Positions 1 through 9,544 are shown, numbered from the stretch's first letter. The stretch: DNA of 46,811 bases from VMDJ01 sp965659945 (GCA_965659945.1 CBFHYJ010000007.1:1-46811), one strand, 5' to 3'. The notes: generated by a model from the sequence alone, not told the origin. Program-made: numbers and translations.

Positions 1-473
1 GACAGTGTGGTGTGACTATGTGCATGACACAGTGCGATCGCGAGCGCGTCCGACTCATCAAGCCCAAACTTACCTTGTAACGAGAGTAACACTTTGACCA
101 TATGCTGAACTTGCTCTTTTTCAGCTTGCCCTTTGCCCACTAAAGCTTTCTTAACCAAACGTGGGGTGTATTCAAAGACTGGCTTCTGCGCGACAACCGC
201 TGCAGCAATTGCCGCACCTCTCGCCTGACCTAGCTTCAATGCTGAAGAAACGTTTTTATCGACAAACACTTCTTCAATCGCAACTTGATCTGGCTGATGC
301 TCTTCGATGATCTGTTGCAGACCGAGAAAGATCTCGCCGAGGCGCTCAGTAAACGCTTTTTGCTGCGTGCGAATACAGCCGCTAGAAATATGGCGACTGT
401 GGGAGCCGTTACTCTCGATGATCCCGTAACCGGTGACTCGAGAACCTGGATCAATACCAAGGATACGTGCCAA
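1..473 (-). CDS. ruvC: Holliday junction endonuclease RuvC (3' end beyond window)
   Basis: RuvC cuts Holliday junctions symmetrically during recombination and repair, working with RuvAB. The visible 157 codons start LARILGIDPGSRVTGYG, which holds the first catalytic Asp, and end near FGLDESDALAIALCHAH, which holds the C-terminal acidic pair. The family is usually about 170 residues, so only some 15 codons are missing. The start is a TTG at 473-471, with GAGG about eight bases upstream; no ATG lies near the conserved N-terminus. The gene lies 59 bp downstream of aspS on the same strand. In many gammaproteobacteria a yebC gene sits between aspS and ruvC, and here it is absent. The identification is firm; the alternative start codon is an inference from motif position and the Shine-Dalgarno sequence. 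Confidence 0.95.
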   Translation of the reverse strand, partial: MARILGIDPGSRVTGYGIIESNGSHSRHISSGCIRTQQKAFTERLGEIFLGLQQIIEEHQPDQVAIEEVFVDKNVSSALKLGQARGAAIAAAVVAQKPVFEYTPRLVKKALVGKGQAEKEQVQHMVKVLLSLQGKFGLDESDALAIALCHAHSHTTL

Positions 474-532
474 TTAAGCGCCTCGAGTTTCTATCAGTAC
501 ACCAGAAATAGAATCATTCTGGCGCATCTGTG

Positions 533-2320
533 TTAACCCTCGGTCTTTTCAGACTGAGGTAAACGTAGCTTCAAGTGCAACTCACGAACCTGAGATGGTT
601 CAACTTCAGATGGCGCTTGTGTCAGCAAGCAGCTCGCGCTTTGTGTTTTCGGGAAAGCCATCACATCACGAATCGATTGCGCACCCGCCATCAACATCAC
701 AAGGCGATCAAGACCGAAAGCCAAACCACCGTGCGGAGGACAACCAAACTTCAACGCATCCAACAGGAAGCCAAACTTCTCTTTCTGCTCGGCTTCATCA
801 ATACCTAACAAGCCGAATACTTTCTCTTGTACAGACTCTTGGTGGATACGAATTGAACCGCCGCCGACTTCTGTACCATTAAGCACCATATCGTAAGCAC
901 GCGATAAACACTTACCCGGATCGCTTTCTAACAGATCAATTTGATCCGTCTTAGGCGCTGTAAATGGGTGGTGCAATGCATGCCAACGATTAGAACCTTC
1001 ATCCCACTCGAACATTGGAAAGTCGACAACCCACAATGGCTTCCAGTCAGCATTCATCAGACCTAAGTCTTCTGCTAACTTCACGCGTAAAGCGCCAAGT
1101 GCTTCATTCACAATTGAGGTCTTATCAGCACCAAAGAATACGATGTCACCATCTTGCGCACCGGTACGCTGCATGATCGACATCGCCACATCATCAGGCA
1201 GGAACTTAAGGATTGGAGACTGCAAACCTTCTACGCCATCTGCGATCGCATTAACTTTGATGTAAGCCAGTCCCTTCGCACCATAGACACCGACAAACTT
1301 GGTGTACTCGTCGATATCCTTACGACTCAGCTTGCTACCTTCAGGTATACGTAATGCAGCAACACGGCCATTCGGATCATTCGCAGGACCAGCAAAGACT
1401 TTAAACTCAACGCCAGCCATCAAATCAGCTACGTCTATAAACTCAAGATCGGTACGCATATCCGGACGATCCGAACCAAAACGACGCATCGCTTCGTCAT
1501 ATGGCATGCGAGGGAATGGGTTTGGCAGATCAACATTCAGCGCATCTTTGAACACACCGCGGATCATGTCCTCCATCAGATCCATAATTTGATCTTCAGA
1601 CAAGAACGACATCTCCAAATCGAGCTGTGTAAATTCAGGCTGACGGTCTGCACGCAAATCTTCGTCACGGAAACAACGTACGACTTGGTAGTAACGATCA
1701 AAACCAGACATCATCAACAACTGCTTAAACAGTTGAGGAGACTGTGGCAAAGCAAAGAATTTGCCTGCGTGAACACGGCTTGGCACCAAATAGTCACGCG
1801 CGCCCTCTGGGGTCGCCTTGGTGAGCATTGGAGTTTCCATGTCCATGAAGCCGTTATCGTCGAGGTAGTTACGCAATAAACGTGACACCTTCGAACGCAA
1901 CATCATGCGCTCTTGCATGATTGGACGACGCAAATCGACATAGCGATATCGCAGACGAATATCTTCAGATACCTCATCCTCATCAATCTGGAATGGCGGC
2001 GTATCAGCTTTGTTCAGAATCTCAAGCTGCTTACCCAAAATTTCGATCTGACCTGATGACAACTGATCATTAGTGGTGCCTTCAGGACGAGCGCGTACAA
2101 GACCGGTGATCTTAAGAACGAATTCATTGCGCACCTGTTCTGCCATTTTGAACACATCTTCGATATCAGGGTCGTAGACCACCTGAACCAAACCGCTGCG
2201 ATCACGCAGGTCGATAAAAATGACACCGCCGTGATCTCGACGACGATTAACCCAACCGCAGATCTCTACAGTTTCGCCAATGAACTTTTCGGTGACTTCG
2301 CCACAGTAGTGGGTACGCAT
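533..2320 (-). CDS. aspS: Aspartyl-tRNA synthetase, probably non-discriminating
   Basis: This class II synthetase charges tRNA with aspartate in the cytoplasm. It has an N-terminal OB-fold anticodon-binding domain (about 1-110), class II motif 2 with FRDEDLRADRQPEFTQ, a bacterial GAD insertion (about 290-410) and motif 3 with FGLDRLVML near the C-terminus. Its 595 residues are normal for bacterial AspRS. His30 (in RRRDHGG) and Gly81 (in RPEGTTN) match the residues reported for Pseudomonas aeruginosa AspRS, which also charges tRNA-Asn; the E. coli enzyme has Leu at the first position. I therefore infer a relaxed enzyme that would need GatCAB elsewhere in the genome. The upstream neighbour is the broken fmdB-like gene, and ruvC follows. 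Confidence 0.97.
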   Translation of the reverse strand: MRTHYCGEVTEKFIGETVEICGWVNRRRDHGGVIFIDLRDRSGLVQVVYDPDIEDVFKMAEQVRNEFVLKITGLVRARPEGTTNDQLSSGQIEILGKQLEILNKADTPPFQIDEDEVSEDIRLRYRYVDLRRPIMQERMMLRSKVSRLLRNYLDDNGFMDMETPMLTKATPEGARDYLVPSRVHAGKFFALPQSPQLFKQLLMMSGFDRYYQVVRCFRDEDLRADRQPEFTQLDLEMSFLSEDQIMDLMEDMIRGVFKDALNVDLPNPFPRMPYDEAMRRFGSDRPDMRTDLEFIDVADLMAGVEFKVFAGPANDPNGRVAALRIPEGSKLSRKDIDEYTKFVGVYGAKGLAYIKVNAIADGVEGLQSPILKFLPDDVAMSIMQRTGAQDGDIVFFGADKTSIVNEALGALRVKLAEDLGLMNADWKPLWVVDFPMFEWDEGSNRWHALHHPFTAPKTDQIDLLESDPGKCLSRAYDMVLNGTEVGGGSIRIHQESVQEKVFGLLGIDEAEQKEKFGFLLDALKFGCPPHGGLAFGLDRLVMLMAGAQSIRDVMAFPKTQSASCLLTQAPSEVEPSQVRELHLKLRLPQSEKTEG

Positions 2321-2366
2321 GGAGCTTTCCTAATTACAGGCCATCCGGCCGCTTAAAATTGTTGTG

Positions 2367-2575
2367 TTAATGGCAGGACGAACAATCGCCAGAGCCGCAA
2401 CTATGACCACCGCCACCGTGTGACGAGGACTTAACCAGACCCGTAACTGACATCAGTTTCTTCAGTGCAGAGGCATGACACTCTCAGGACATTCCTGCAA
2501 CGGGTCTGCACTCATTTTTTGCATCACCTCAAGGGTGTGGTCACACGCCTCGCAACGATATTCGTAAAATGGCAT
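2367..2575 (-). pseudogene. FmdB-type zinc-ribbon protein, frameshifted
   Basis: This is a small regulatory-type zinc ribbon family usually found directly upstream of aspS. Translation from ATG 2575 gives MPFYEYRCEACDHTLEVMQK and reaches CPE, then shifts frame and stops. If two bases are removed from the run around 2482-2485 (GAGAG read as GAG on the minus strand), the protein continues with ECHASALKKLMS and a Gly/His/Cys-rich tail ending SGDCSSCH at the TAA at 2367. That restored product is 68 residues with both CxxC pairs, a normal FmdB-like length. The lesion is a dinucleotide duplication, so it may be a real slippage mutation or a sequence error. Confidence 0.85.
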
Positions 2576-2684
2576 GGCAAAAACCCGTTCATCTGTAGAA
2601 AAACTGTGCGATTTTAGCACAGGCGAGATTTTTGAATGAAGGGGCGATACGATCAGAACTCGCAAAATTGTGAGAAAAATCACC

Positions 2685-3533
2685 ATGTCATCACCTCGCG
2701 CTGTACTTATCACTGGCTGCTCTAGCGGCATTGGCCTATGTGCAGCAAAGATGCTGAAACAGCAAGGCTTTCACGTTATTGCGAGCGCTCGACAGTCTGA
2801 TGACGTTCAGCGACTGCGAGATTCGGGCTTTGATGCGGTTCAAATCGATGTCAGCGATCGCCACAGCATTGATGCAGGGGTGGCGGAAACACTGAAACTG
2901 ACTAACGGGAAGCTCTACGGACTTTTCAACAATGGCGCTTATGGTCAACCGGGTGCGGTAGAGGATCTCAGCTGGGATGCCCTTGAGACACAACTCCGGA
3001 CTAACCTGCTCGGCTGGCATGAATTGACACGCCAAGTCATCCCGGTCATGCGACGTGAAGGTAAAGGTCGCATCATACATAACAGCTCAGTGTTGGGTTT
3101 TGTCGCTATGCCTTACCGCGGCGCTTACAACTGCTCTAAGTTTGCACTCGAAGGCCTTACCGATACCTTACGTCTGGAACTGCATGGCACGGGCATTCAA
3201 GTGAGCTTGGTAGAGCCTGGCCCAATCCGCAGTCGCTTCCGCGATAACGCGAAAAAAGCCTTTGAGCGTTTTATCAATCCTATCGGCAGCCCACATGAAG
3301 CGAACTATCTAGCGATGGCAGCTCGTCTTGAGAAAGAAGGTGATGCTGCACCTTTCACGCTTGATCCAGAAGCCGTAGTGAAAAGCGTTCTCCATGCGCT
3401 CACAACAAAACATGCCAAACCACGTTATCGAGTGACCTTCCCCACACATCTGTTCTGGTGGTTGAAACGGATACTCAGTACAAAAGCAATGGATCGTATT
3501 TTGCGCAAAGCCTCAGGCGATGGCGCGCGTTAA
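2685..3533 (+). CDS. Short-chain dehydrogenase/reductase
   Basis: This NAD(P)-dependent oxidoreductase has a Rossmann fold and is classical SDR in layout. From the chosen start MSSPRAVLITGCSSGIG, the nucleotide-binding TGxxxGIG motif lies near residues 11-18, an NNG motif (FNNGAYG) follows, and the catalytic Ser and YxxxK are in NSSVLGFVAMPYRGAYNCSK. The length is 282 residues. An upstream in-frame GTG at 2670 exists, but ATG 2685 has GAGA at suitable spacing and starts at the conserved beta strand. The C-terminal part contains long basic helices, similar to SDRs that act on lipid or retinol-like substrates; the substrate cannot be read from sequence. Its stop overlaps the stop of the convergent MFS gene within the palindrome TTAA. 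Confidence 0.9.
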   Translation: MSSPRAVLITGCSSGIGLCAAKMLKQQGFHVIASARQSDDVQRLRDSGFDAVQIDVSDRHSIDAGVAETLKLTNGKLYGLFNNGAYGQPGAVEDLSWDALETQLRTNLLGWHELTRQVIPVMRREGKGRIIHNSSVLGFVAMPYRGAYNCSKFALEGLTDTLRLELHGTGIQVSLVEPGPIRSRFRDNAKKAFERFINPIGSPHEANYLAMAARLEKEGDAAPFTLDPEAVVKSVLHALTTKHAKPRYRVTFPTHLFWWLKRILSTKAMDRILRKASGDGAR

Positions 3534-4831
3534 TCGTGATTGATGTTTTTACAATATGTCTCTTTGATTTTGAACGAAACCAATAAGGCCATCAGCGCTA
3601 AACCCGCTGAAACCAATAGCGCATTCTCATAATCACTCACTTGATATATGCGCAGCTGCCCCTGCATCTCGCCATTCCAAGTTTGGTCTAGAACCCAACC
3701 AAACAACGGCTGCATCAATGCTGCACCTAAGAACAGACCCGTATTGACCAATCCGATGGCCATACCTGCATGTGCTGGCTCAGAGACTTCTTTTGCGACG
3801 GAATAGCCCAACACAAACCCACTCGCTGCAAAACCGAGAAAACCATAGAGCAGATAGGCTGACCACCCAGGCTGCCAAGGCGCATACAACAGCGCAAGCC
3901 ATGCAAGTAACGATACAAATGCAGCCCCCATAATGAAAGGCTTTCGCTTTCCATAGGCATCGGACACCGAACCCATTATTAGGCATCCAACAGCAAATCC
4001 AATCAGACTGAGAGTGTAATAGTTTGCCCCCTCATCAAGTGACAAGCCATGTACATCATGTAACAACCGGTCACCCCAAAGTCCCACAAAGGCAAACATG
4101 TTTCCCGTCACACCTAAATTGACCCAAAAGCCCGGCCACGCCAATCGATTCGTCAATACTGTCTTTAGCGCTTGCTTAACGTTTAACTTAGTTTTTTGAC
4201 GCGGTGCCAAACCCTCTAATTCTCTGACGGATGGGTAACCTGCTTCCACAGGTGAATTTCGAACAAACAGCCAAGTCATCAAAGAGAGAAACAGTGCAGC
4301 CAGACCAATACCGATAAACACTTCACGCCAAGTAAAAGCTCCCAACAGCATTACCAGTGGCGCTGCTGCAAGAATAGAACCAACGTTTCCTAGCAAAATG
4401 GTTAAACCACTAATGCGCCCATCTTCGCGAGAGCTAAACCATTCTGCATTTGATCGCATCATGCCGATGAAGATTACAGACACTCCTAAGCCCACCAAAA
4501 AGCGTCCTGTTGAAGCCCACGCAAAAGTATCTGATAGGCCAAAAATAATAGAGCCCACACCCGACACAATGCCGCCCAAACTTACACTCACGCGAGGACC
4601 TAAAGTATCGGCCACAAGACCCGCAGGAATTTGCATAGCCGTATAGGGATAAAGATACATCGCCGACAAGGTTCCTAACGCCGCAGCGGTGGTGCCAAAG
4701 TCAACCATCAAACTACTTGATACAGCAGCAGGCGCCATACGGTGAAAAAACACCAACATATAGGCCAACCCAAGCACGGTAAAAATCACCCACCGTGTGC
4801 GCTGAAACCCTTCTGGATAATGAACCTGCAT
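3530..4831 (-). CDS. Major facilitator superfamily transporter
   Basis: This inner-membrane secondary transporter has 433 residues and about 12 hydrophobic segments, with the typical central cytoplasmic loop near residues 195-225. The N-terminal half holds an MFS-type loop 2-3 signature (GLVADTLGPRVS); the equivalent in the C-terminal half is GSVSDAYGKRKP. The first helix contains FHRMAPAAV, seen in organic anion or sugar-phosphate type members. The substrate is not identifiable. It is convergent with the SDR gene, sharing TTAA so that both stop codons overlap by three bases. The ATG at 4831 begins the first helix region after a short charged N-terminus, as expected. Confidence 0.88.
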   Translation of the reverse strand: MQVHYPEGFQRTRWVIFTVLGLAYMLVFFHRMAPAAVSSSLMVDFGTTAAALGTLSAMYLYPYTAMQIPAGLVADTLGPRVSVSLGGIVSGVGSIIFGLSDTFAWASTGRFLVGLGVSVIFIGMMRSNAEWFSSREDGRISGLTILLGNVGSILAAAPLVMLLGAFTWREVFIGIGLAALFLSLMTWLFVRNSPVEAGYPSVRELEGLAPRQKTKLNVKQALKTVLTNRLAWPGFWVNLGVTGNMFAFVGLWGDRLLHDVHGLSLDEGANYYTLSLIGFAVGCLIMGSVSDAYGKRKPFIMGAAFVSLLAWLALLYAPWQPGWSAYLLYGFLGFAASGFVLGYSVAKEVSEPAHAGMAIGLVNTGLFLGAALMQPLFGWVLDQTWNGEMQGQLRIYQVSDYENALLVSAGLALMALLVSFKIKETYCKNINHD

Positions 4832-4908
4832 AGTTATTCCGATAGGAAAAAACTGACCTTACCGCCCCAGTCCGACAGAAGATACCTATTTGGTATGACT
4901 TTCTTTAA

Positions 4909-6531
4909 TCAAACAGGCTTTACTGCCGCATAAGTCTGAGCGAAATAATTTTTAAGAAACTCATCGAACGACTCTGAGTCTTGATTGCTCAGTGCAGCAA
5001 AGTCCTCATGTGACTTTGCAATCAGCTGCTCAAATTGCGCACGACGCTCATCTGAAATATCACGCTCAAGCAAGAAACGCTGGTGCTTTTTCGACAAACG
5101 TTGCGCAAAGCCGTAGAAGCTCTCTGCGTTATCTTCCATCTCAGTGAGCATCCGTGCGGAAGGGGTCAACTGAGGACGGATGATCTTACCGATCTGCTCA
5201 TCCAATGCGTCTTCATAATTACTGCCGCCATTGACCTTATCGAGCAGCTCACAGATTGGATACATCTGTGAAAGCAGCTGGTGCCCCCATTCTTGCAAGC
5301 CCACTGACTCGCCTTGTCGACGCAATTGAATATTAGGTTCACGACCTCGGTGTGCAACGGCGAGCAAGTTTTCATTCAACTCACGATTTTCTGTTTCATC
5401 AATCGATGGGCTATCGCTGAGCATACACATCAACAACCACGCTTCGAGGAAGCGCAACTGCACCTCATCGACACCTAGAGGGTGATAGGCATTCACATCT
5501 AATGAACGTAGCTCGACGTACTTTATACCTGATTCCAATAGCGCAACCGATGGGCTTTGTAATCGTTTCAAAGCCGGCTTTGGCCGCACCTGACTGTAAT
5601 ATTCGTTTTCAATCTGAAGAATATTGGCATTGAGCTGTCGGTATTCACCCTCTTCAGACACGCCAAGACGCTGCCATGGCTCAGCGGATGTTGTTATCGC
5701 TCGCAATAAGGACTGCGCATAAGACTCAACTGAATTGTAGTCCGCACGAATACCCAAACCCTCCTCTTTACTGTTCTGGTAACCAATGTCACCCATACGC
5801 AGTGACGTTGCATACGGCTCAAAGTAGGTTGCATCATCAAACTTAGGCAGATGCGAAACACCATTAGGGAAGAACGATTTACACACTGCAGGCGATGCAC
5901 CAAAGAGATAAGGAATTAACCAACCACCTCGCAGAACATTACGTACTAAGCGCATGTAATAGGTATCGCGACACTCTTCGGGCGATTGGTATTTACCTAA
6001 GGCTTTTGAAAATTCTGGCCAAAAGGCTTCTGGAAGTGACCAATTAAAGTGCACACCGGCAATCACCTGCATAACGCGGCCATAACGTAGGCCCAAGCCC
6101 TCGCGGTAAATATGCTTCATCTTGCCGATGTTGGAATCACCATACTCTGCAATTGGAATATTGTGATCACCGTAAAGCACACAGGGCATGCTAGTAGCCC
6201 ATAACAGTTCTTTATGCAGTGACTGATAGGCATAGCTTTGCAGGTCCGCCAAATAATCAAGCGCATCACCCACATCACTGAAGGCTGGTGTAATAAATTC
6301 AGCGAGCGCTTCAGAATAATCTGTTGTCAGAATGGAATTCGTTAAGGGGTGCCCCCATGCATGGGGATGATTCGTCAGCGCGATACCCCCTTTATCTGAC
6401 ACACGAAGACTTTCTTTCTCTAAACCAATGCGCGTGCCCTTGAGTAACTCAGGAGAAAGCTTCTCCTTCAAGATTTGTACTCGCGACAAATAAGATCGAG
6501 CAATAACGGGACGAATATGTGGCGAGCTCAC
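4909..6531 (-). CDS. gshA: Glutamate-cysteine ligase (class I, GshA)
   Basis: GshA catalyses the ATP-dependent first step of glutathione synthesis in the cytoplasm. The N-terminal block LLKGTRIGLEKESLRV matches the start of gammaproteobacterial GshA, and GGWLIPYLFGASPAVCKSF and ELRSLDVNAYHPLGV are family landmarks. The open frame extends to an ATG at 6612, but that would leave only 11 bases before the divergent pbpG and adds a non-conserved extension. I prefer the GTG at 6531, which has GGAG six bases upstream and gives 540 residues, close to the family's 515-530. The start choice is an inference; the function is secure. The 92-bp gap to pbpG should contain both promoters. Confidence 0.93.
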   Translation of the reverse strand: MSSPHIRPVIARSYLSRVQILKEKLSPELLKGTRIGLEKESLRVSDKGGIALTNHPHAWGHPLTNSILTTDYSEALAEFITPAFSDVGDALDYLADLQSYAYQSLHKELLWATSMPCVLYGDHNIPIAEYGDSNIGKMKHIYREGLGLRYGRVMQVIAGVHFNWSLPEAFWPEFSKALGKYQSPEECRDTYYMRLVRNVLRGGWLIPYLFGASPAVCKSFFPNGVSHLPKFDDATYFEPYATSLRMGDIGYQNSKEEGLGIRADYNSVESYAQSLLRAITTSAEPWQRLGVSEEGEYRQLNANILQIENEYYSQVRPKPALKRLQSPSVALLESGIKYVELRSLDVNAYHPLGVDEVQLRFLEAWLLMCMLSDSPSIDETENRELNENLLAVAHRGREPNIQLRRQGESVGLQEWGHQLLSQMYPICELLDKVNGGSNYEDALDEQIGKIIRPQLTPSARMLTEMEDNAESFYGFAQRLSKKHQRFLLERDISDERRAQFEQLIAKSHEDFAALSNQDSESFDEFLKNYFAQTYAAVKPV

Positions 6532-6623
6532 AAGGGACTCCGAAAAATGATGGAGCAGTGTAACGCTCCGGGACACAAAATCACATTTGCTCACAGTAAG
6601 GTTATACGGCACCCTAGCGACCC

Positions 6624-7484
6624 ATGAATCGCATTATCACCCTGCTCGCCTGCCTGCTCTTCATTCAGCCAAACTTCGCTAACGAACTTGCCGTGGATGT
6701 TGCTGCCATTTCAAGCAAGGCACTAGATAAGGGAAAGCTGCGCCTCCGCTCTGAAGGCGTCATCCTTGCTGATCAGTCAGGCAATATCTTGTTCAGCCGT
6801 AACGCTGATAAACCACGTCCAATTGCTTCAATAACAAAGCTAATGACAGCACTGGTCATCCTAGATGCAAAGCTTCCTCTCGAGGAAATAATCACCATCA
6901 CCAAAGCTGACCGTGATCTTCGACAGCTCACCGGCTCGCGCTTAAAGGTCGGCGCAAAACTCACCCGCAAAGAGCTACTGACACTTGCCATGCTTTCATC
7001 TGAGAATCGCGCAGCCCTTGCGCTTGGCCGCACTTACCCAGGCGGCAGCGATGCCTTTGCAAGAGCAATGAATGAGAAAGCCAAAAGCTTGGGGATGATG
7101 CAATCAAACTTTATTGATGCTGCAGGACTGTCGCCAAACAATCTATCGACACCGAATGACCTTTATATATTGATGCAAGCCGCAGAAAAGCACGCCTTAT
7201 TAAAGAAAATTGCTCAAACTCGCAGTGTTACTGTGAAGCCATATAAGCGACTTGGTCCTTTGCGTTATGTGAACACGAATCGCTTTTCACGCAATAAATC
7301 TTGGAAGTTGTTATTAAGTAAAACCGGCTTTCTGACCGAAGCTGGTCGCTGCCTAGTGATGAAGGCGCGTGTAGACAACAAAGAGGTCACCATGATCTTG
7401 CTCGATTCTTACGGGAAGCTGACACCCTTTGGTGATGCGAATCGAGCGAGAGAATGGCTTAAGCGTCATCGGAAAAGTGCTTGA
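6624..7484 (+). CDS. pbpG: D-alanyl-D-alanine endopeptidase (PBP7 type)
   Basis: This periplasmic penicillin-binding protein cleaves peptide cross-links in murein. A signal peptide (about 1-20) precedes the penicilloyl-serine transferase motifs: SITK with Ser69 and Lys72, SEN at 126-128, and KTG at 233-235 followed by FLTEAGRCLV. At 286 residues it matches PbpG rather than the larger DacA/DacC carboxypeptidases, which have an extra C-terminal domain. No clear Shine-Dalgarno precedes ATG 6624. The last 19 bases overlap the 3' end of the convergent prc gene. This is notable because Prc in E. coli also acts on the periplasmic murein machinery, though the overlap itself does not prove a functional link. 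Confidence 0.92.
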   Translation: MNRIITLLACLLFIQPNFANELAVDVAAISSKALDKGKLRLRSEGVILADQSGNILFSRNADKPRPIASITKLMTALVILDAKLPLEEIITITKADRDLRQLTGSRLKVGAKLTRKELLTLAMLSSENRAALALGRTYPGGSDAFARAMNEKAKSLGMMQSNFIDAAGLSPNNLSTPNDLYILMQAAEKHALLKKIAQTRSVTVKPYKRLGPLRYVNTNRFSRNKSWKLLLSKTGFLTEAGRCLVMKARVDNKEVTMILLDSYGKLTPFGDANRAREWLKRHRKSA

Positions 7485-9544
7485 GATTCACTCGCCGCAA
7501 TCACCGGCTGATTAACAATCCAATCTGACATCACACGCGCCGCCTCTTCGAGCATTATCTTTTTAATGCCTTCTGGATCTTTATCCTGATCTGCCAACTC
7601 TTCTTGCTCATCTAGCGATTCAAGCGCGCCTAAACCACGATGAGCGCGTAAACGATTCAAGCTTTCGAGTTGCTCCTCTTCACGTTGATCAAGCTCAGCT
7701 TGGCGAACTGATTCTTTCAAGCTCAGCACCTTAAGATCACGCAACTCAGCAATCCGCTTCTCTTGATCAATCAAAAAAGTAAAACCCGGATCATGCTGAA
7801 TACGCTGCTCAGACATTGCACGTAACTTTTCAATGGGGAATATAGTTGGGCGCGGACGAATAGCCGGCTCAATTGAGGCCCATGGAAGCGCATGTTCAAG
7901 TGCGCGCTCACCATGCTCTTTTGCACCAAAGGATGTTGGAAATACAACATCAGGCACAACACCACGGTGCTGAGTACTGTCGCCTTGTACTCTGAAGAAT
8001 TGCGCCATAGTTAACCGCAAACGACCTAAATCTTTTTCGGTGCGTAAGTAACGCTGCAGATCCACAAGGGTTTGCACGGTGCCCTTACCAAAGGTTGGCT
8101 CACCAACGATCAAAGCTCGTTGATAGTCCTGCATCGCGCCTGCAAAGATCTCAGAAGCAGATGCACTATTTCGATCAACCAAAACCATTAAAGGACCACG
8201 ATAAGTAATGCCCGGGTCTTGATCACGCTCTAACTCAACATTGCCATTGCTATCCTTAACCTGAACTACGGGACCTTTATCGATAAACAAACCGGTGAGC
8301 TCGGTCGCTTCTGTTAGCGAACCTCCACCGTTTTGGCGCAGATCAATAATGACGCCATTAACCTTTTCCGCTTCGAGATTTGTTAAGAGCTCACGCACAT
8401 CTCGCGTTGTGCTACGAAAATCATCGGTACCACTCGCTGCGCCATTAAAATCACGATAGAACCCAGGAATCTCGATCACACCAAGCTTTAAGTTATCCAC
8501 TTCAATAACATCACTCTTAGCGGCGCTGTCTTCTAGCTTGATCTGATCACGCACAAGCGCCAGCTCTTTGGTACGACCTGAGTCTTCACCCTTCGGTAAC
8601 ACCTGTAGGCGCACCGTTGAACCTTTTGGTCCGCGAATCTTATCGACCACATCATCGAGACGCCAACCAATGACATCGAGCATTTCACCCTTCTCACCCT
8701 GCGCTACACCAACAATACGGTCACCTGATTTAATCTTGCCGCTTCTTGCAGCAGGGCCACCAATAACTGTCTTCACCACTTCGGTGTATTCATCTTTACC
8801 ACGCAACACTGCGCCAATACCTTGCAGTGACAACCGCATGCCGATATCAAAATTCTCAGAAGAGCGTGGTGACATATAAGTAGTATGTGGCTCAATGCTC
8901 AGCGTCACAGCATTCACAAACGCCTGAAAAACATCCGCTGAGGTCATCTGCTGCACTCGATTACGAATATTTTCGTAACGGCGGATCAACTTCTTTTCAA
9001 TATTTTTGGTTTCACCGCTTAGACGAAGACTTAGCACATCATTTTTAACGCGCTTACGCCACAAATCATCCAAGACAAAATCATCTGCAGCCCAAGGCGC
9101 TTTCTCGCGATCAATTTGATACGTCTCATCAAGTGAGAAATCGAAATCATTAAAACGGACTTGGCTCACGGCAAAAGCAATGCGATTTTCAACTTTGTCA
9201 CGGAAGTGCTTAAAAATGGTGTATGCCGGATCGAGTAAGCCATTGTGAAGGCTGTCATCAAATTCATCGCGATAATGATCAAGCTGACGTAAATCTACCT
9301 GAGTAAAAAAAGCACGATTGGCATCAAGCGTTTCGAGATAGCGATCAAACGCCATCGCCGATAGCTCATCATTAATCTCGGGTTTGGTGTAGTGGAATGA
9401 CTCGAGGACTTGACCTATGACCAAGGCAGTTCGACGCTGGAATTCATCGGGCTTAAGTTCTGACTTTTGCACAAACTTTGGCGTTGCCCCAACAGAGCCC
9501 ACCAAAAAAACCAAGACACACAACAAAAGCTTTTTCATCAACAA
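7466..9544 (-). CDS. prc: Tail-specific carboxy-terminal protease Prc/Tsp
   Basis: This periplasmic S41 serine protease degrades proteins from non-polar C-termini; in E. coli it trims PBP3 and degrades the murein hydrolase MepS. A signal peptide covers about residues 1-20. The PDZ domain lies near 235-320 (GGPAARSGKIKSGDRIVGV). The catalytic core has the Ser-Lys dyad, Ser462 in NSASASEIF and Lys487 in GEPTFGKGTV, with the same 25-residue spacing as E. coli. The 692 residues and the C-terminal DUF3340-like helical region are typical. It is the last gene of a minus-strand run after the Nudix gene, 6 bp apart. The ATG at 9544 could be replaced by the one two codons later without changing the signal peptide. 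Confidence 0.95.
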   Translation of the reverse strand: MLMKKLLLCVLVFLVGSVGATPKFVQKSELKPDEFQRRTALVIGQVLESFHYTKPEINDELSAMAFDRYLETLDANRAFFTQVDLRQLDHYRDEFDDSLHNGLLDPAYTIFKHFRDKVENRIAFAVSQVRFNDFDFSLDETYQIDREKAPWAADDFVLDDLWRKRVKNDVLSLRLSGETKNIEKKLIRRYENIRNRVQQMTSADVFQAFVNAVTLSIEPHTTYMSPRSSENFDIGMRLSLQGIGAVLRGKDEYTEVVKTVIGGPAARSGKIKSGDRIVGVAQGEKGEMLDVIGWRLDDVVDKIRGPKGSTVRLQVLPKGEDSGRTKELALVRDQIKLEDSAAKSDVIEVDNLKLGVIEIPGFYRDFNGAASGTDDFRSTTRDVRELLTNLEAEKVNGVIIDLRQNGGGSLTEATELTGLFIDKGPVVQVKDSNGNVELERDQDPGITYRGPLMVLVDRNSASASEIFAGAMQDYQRALIVGEPTFGKGTVQTLVDLQRYLRTEKDLGRLRLTMAQFFRVQGDSTQHRGVVPDVVFPTSFGAKEHGERALEHALPWASIEPAIRPRPTIFPIEKLRAMSEQRIQHDPGFTFLIDQEKRIAELRDLKVLSLKESVRQAELDQREEEQLESLNRLRAHRGLGALESLDEQEELADQDKDPEGIKKIMLEEAARVMSDWIVNQPVIAASESQALFR

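Noticed and set aside
509..529. Inverted repeat CCAGAA/TTCTGG between ruvC and aspS
   Set aside because: It does not fit the LexA box and the stem is short with a nine-base loop; there is no support for an operator.
4881..4895. Small inverted repeat ATACC/GGTAT downstream of gshA
   Set aside because: The five-base stem is AT-rich and has no T tract, so I do not call a terminator.
6532..6612. N-terminal extension of GshA from ATG 6612
   Set aside because: The residues are not conserved in GshA, and the start would sit 11 bp from the divergent pbpG start, leaving no room for promoters.
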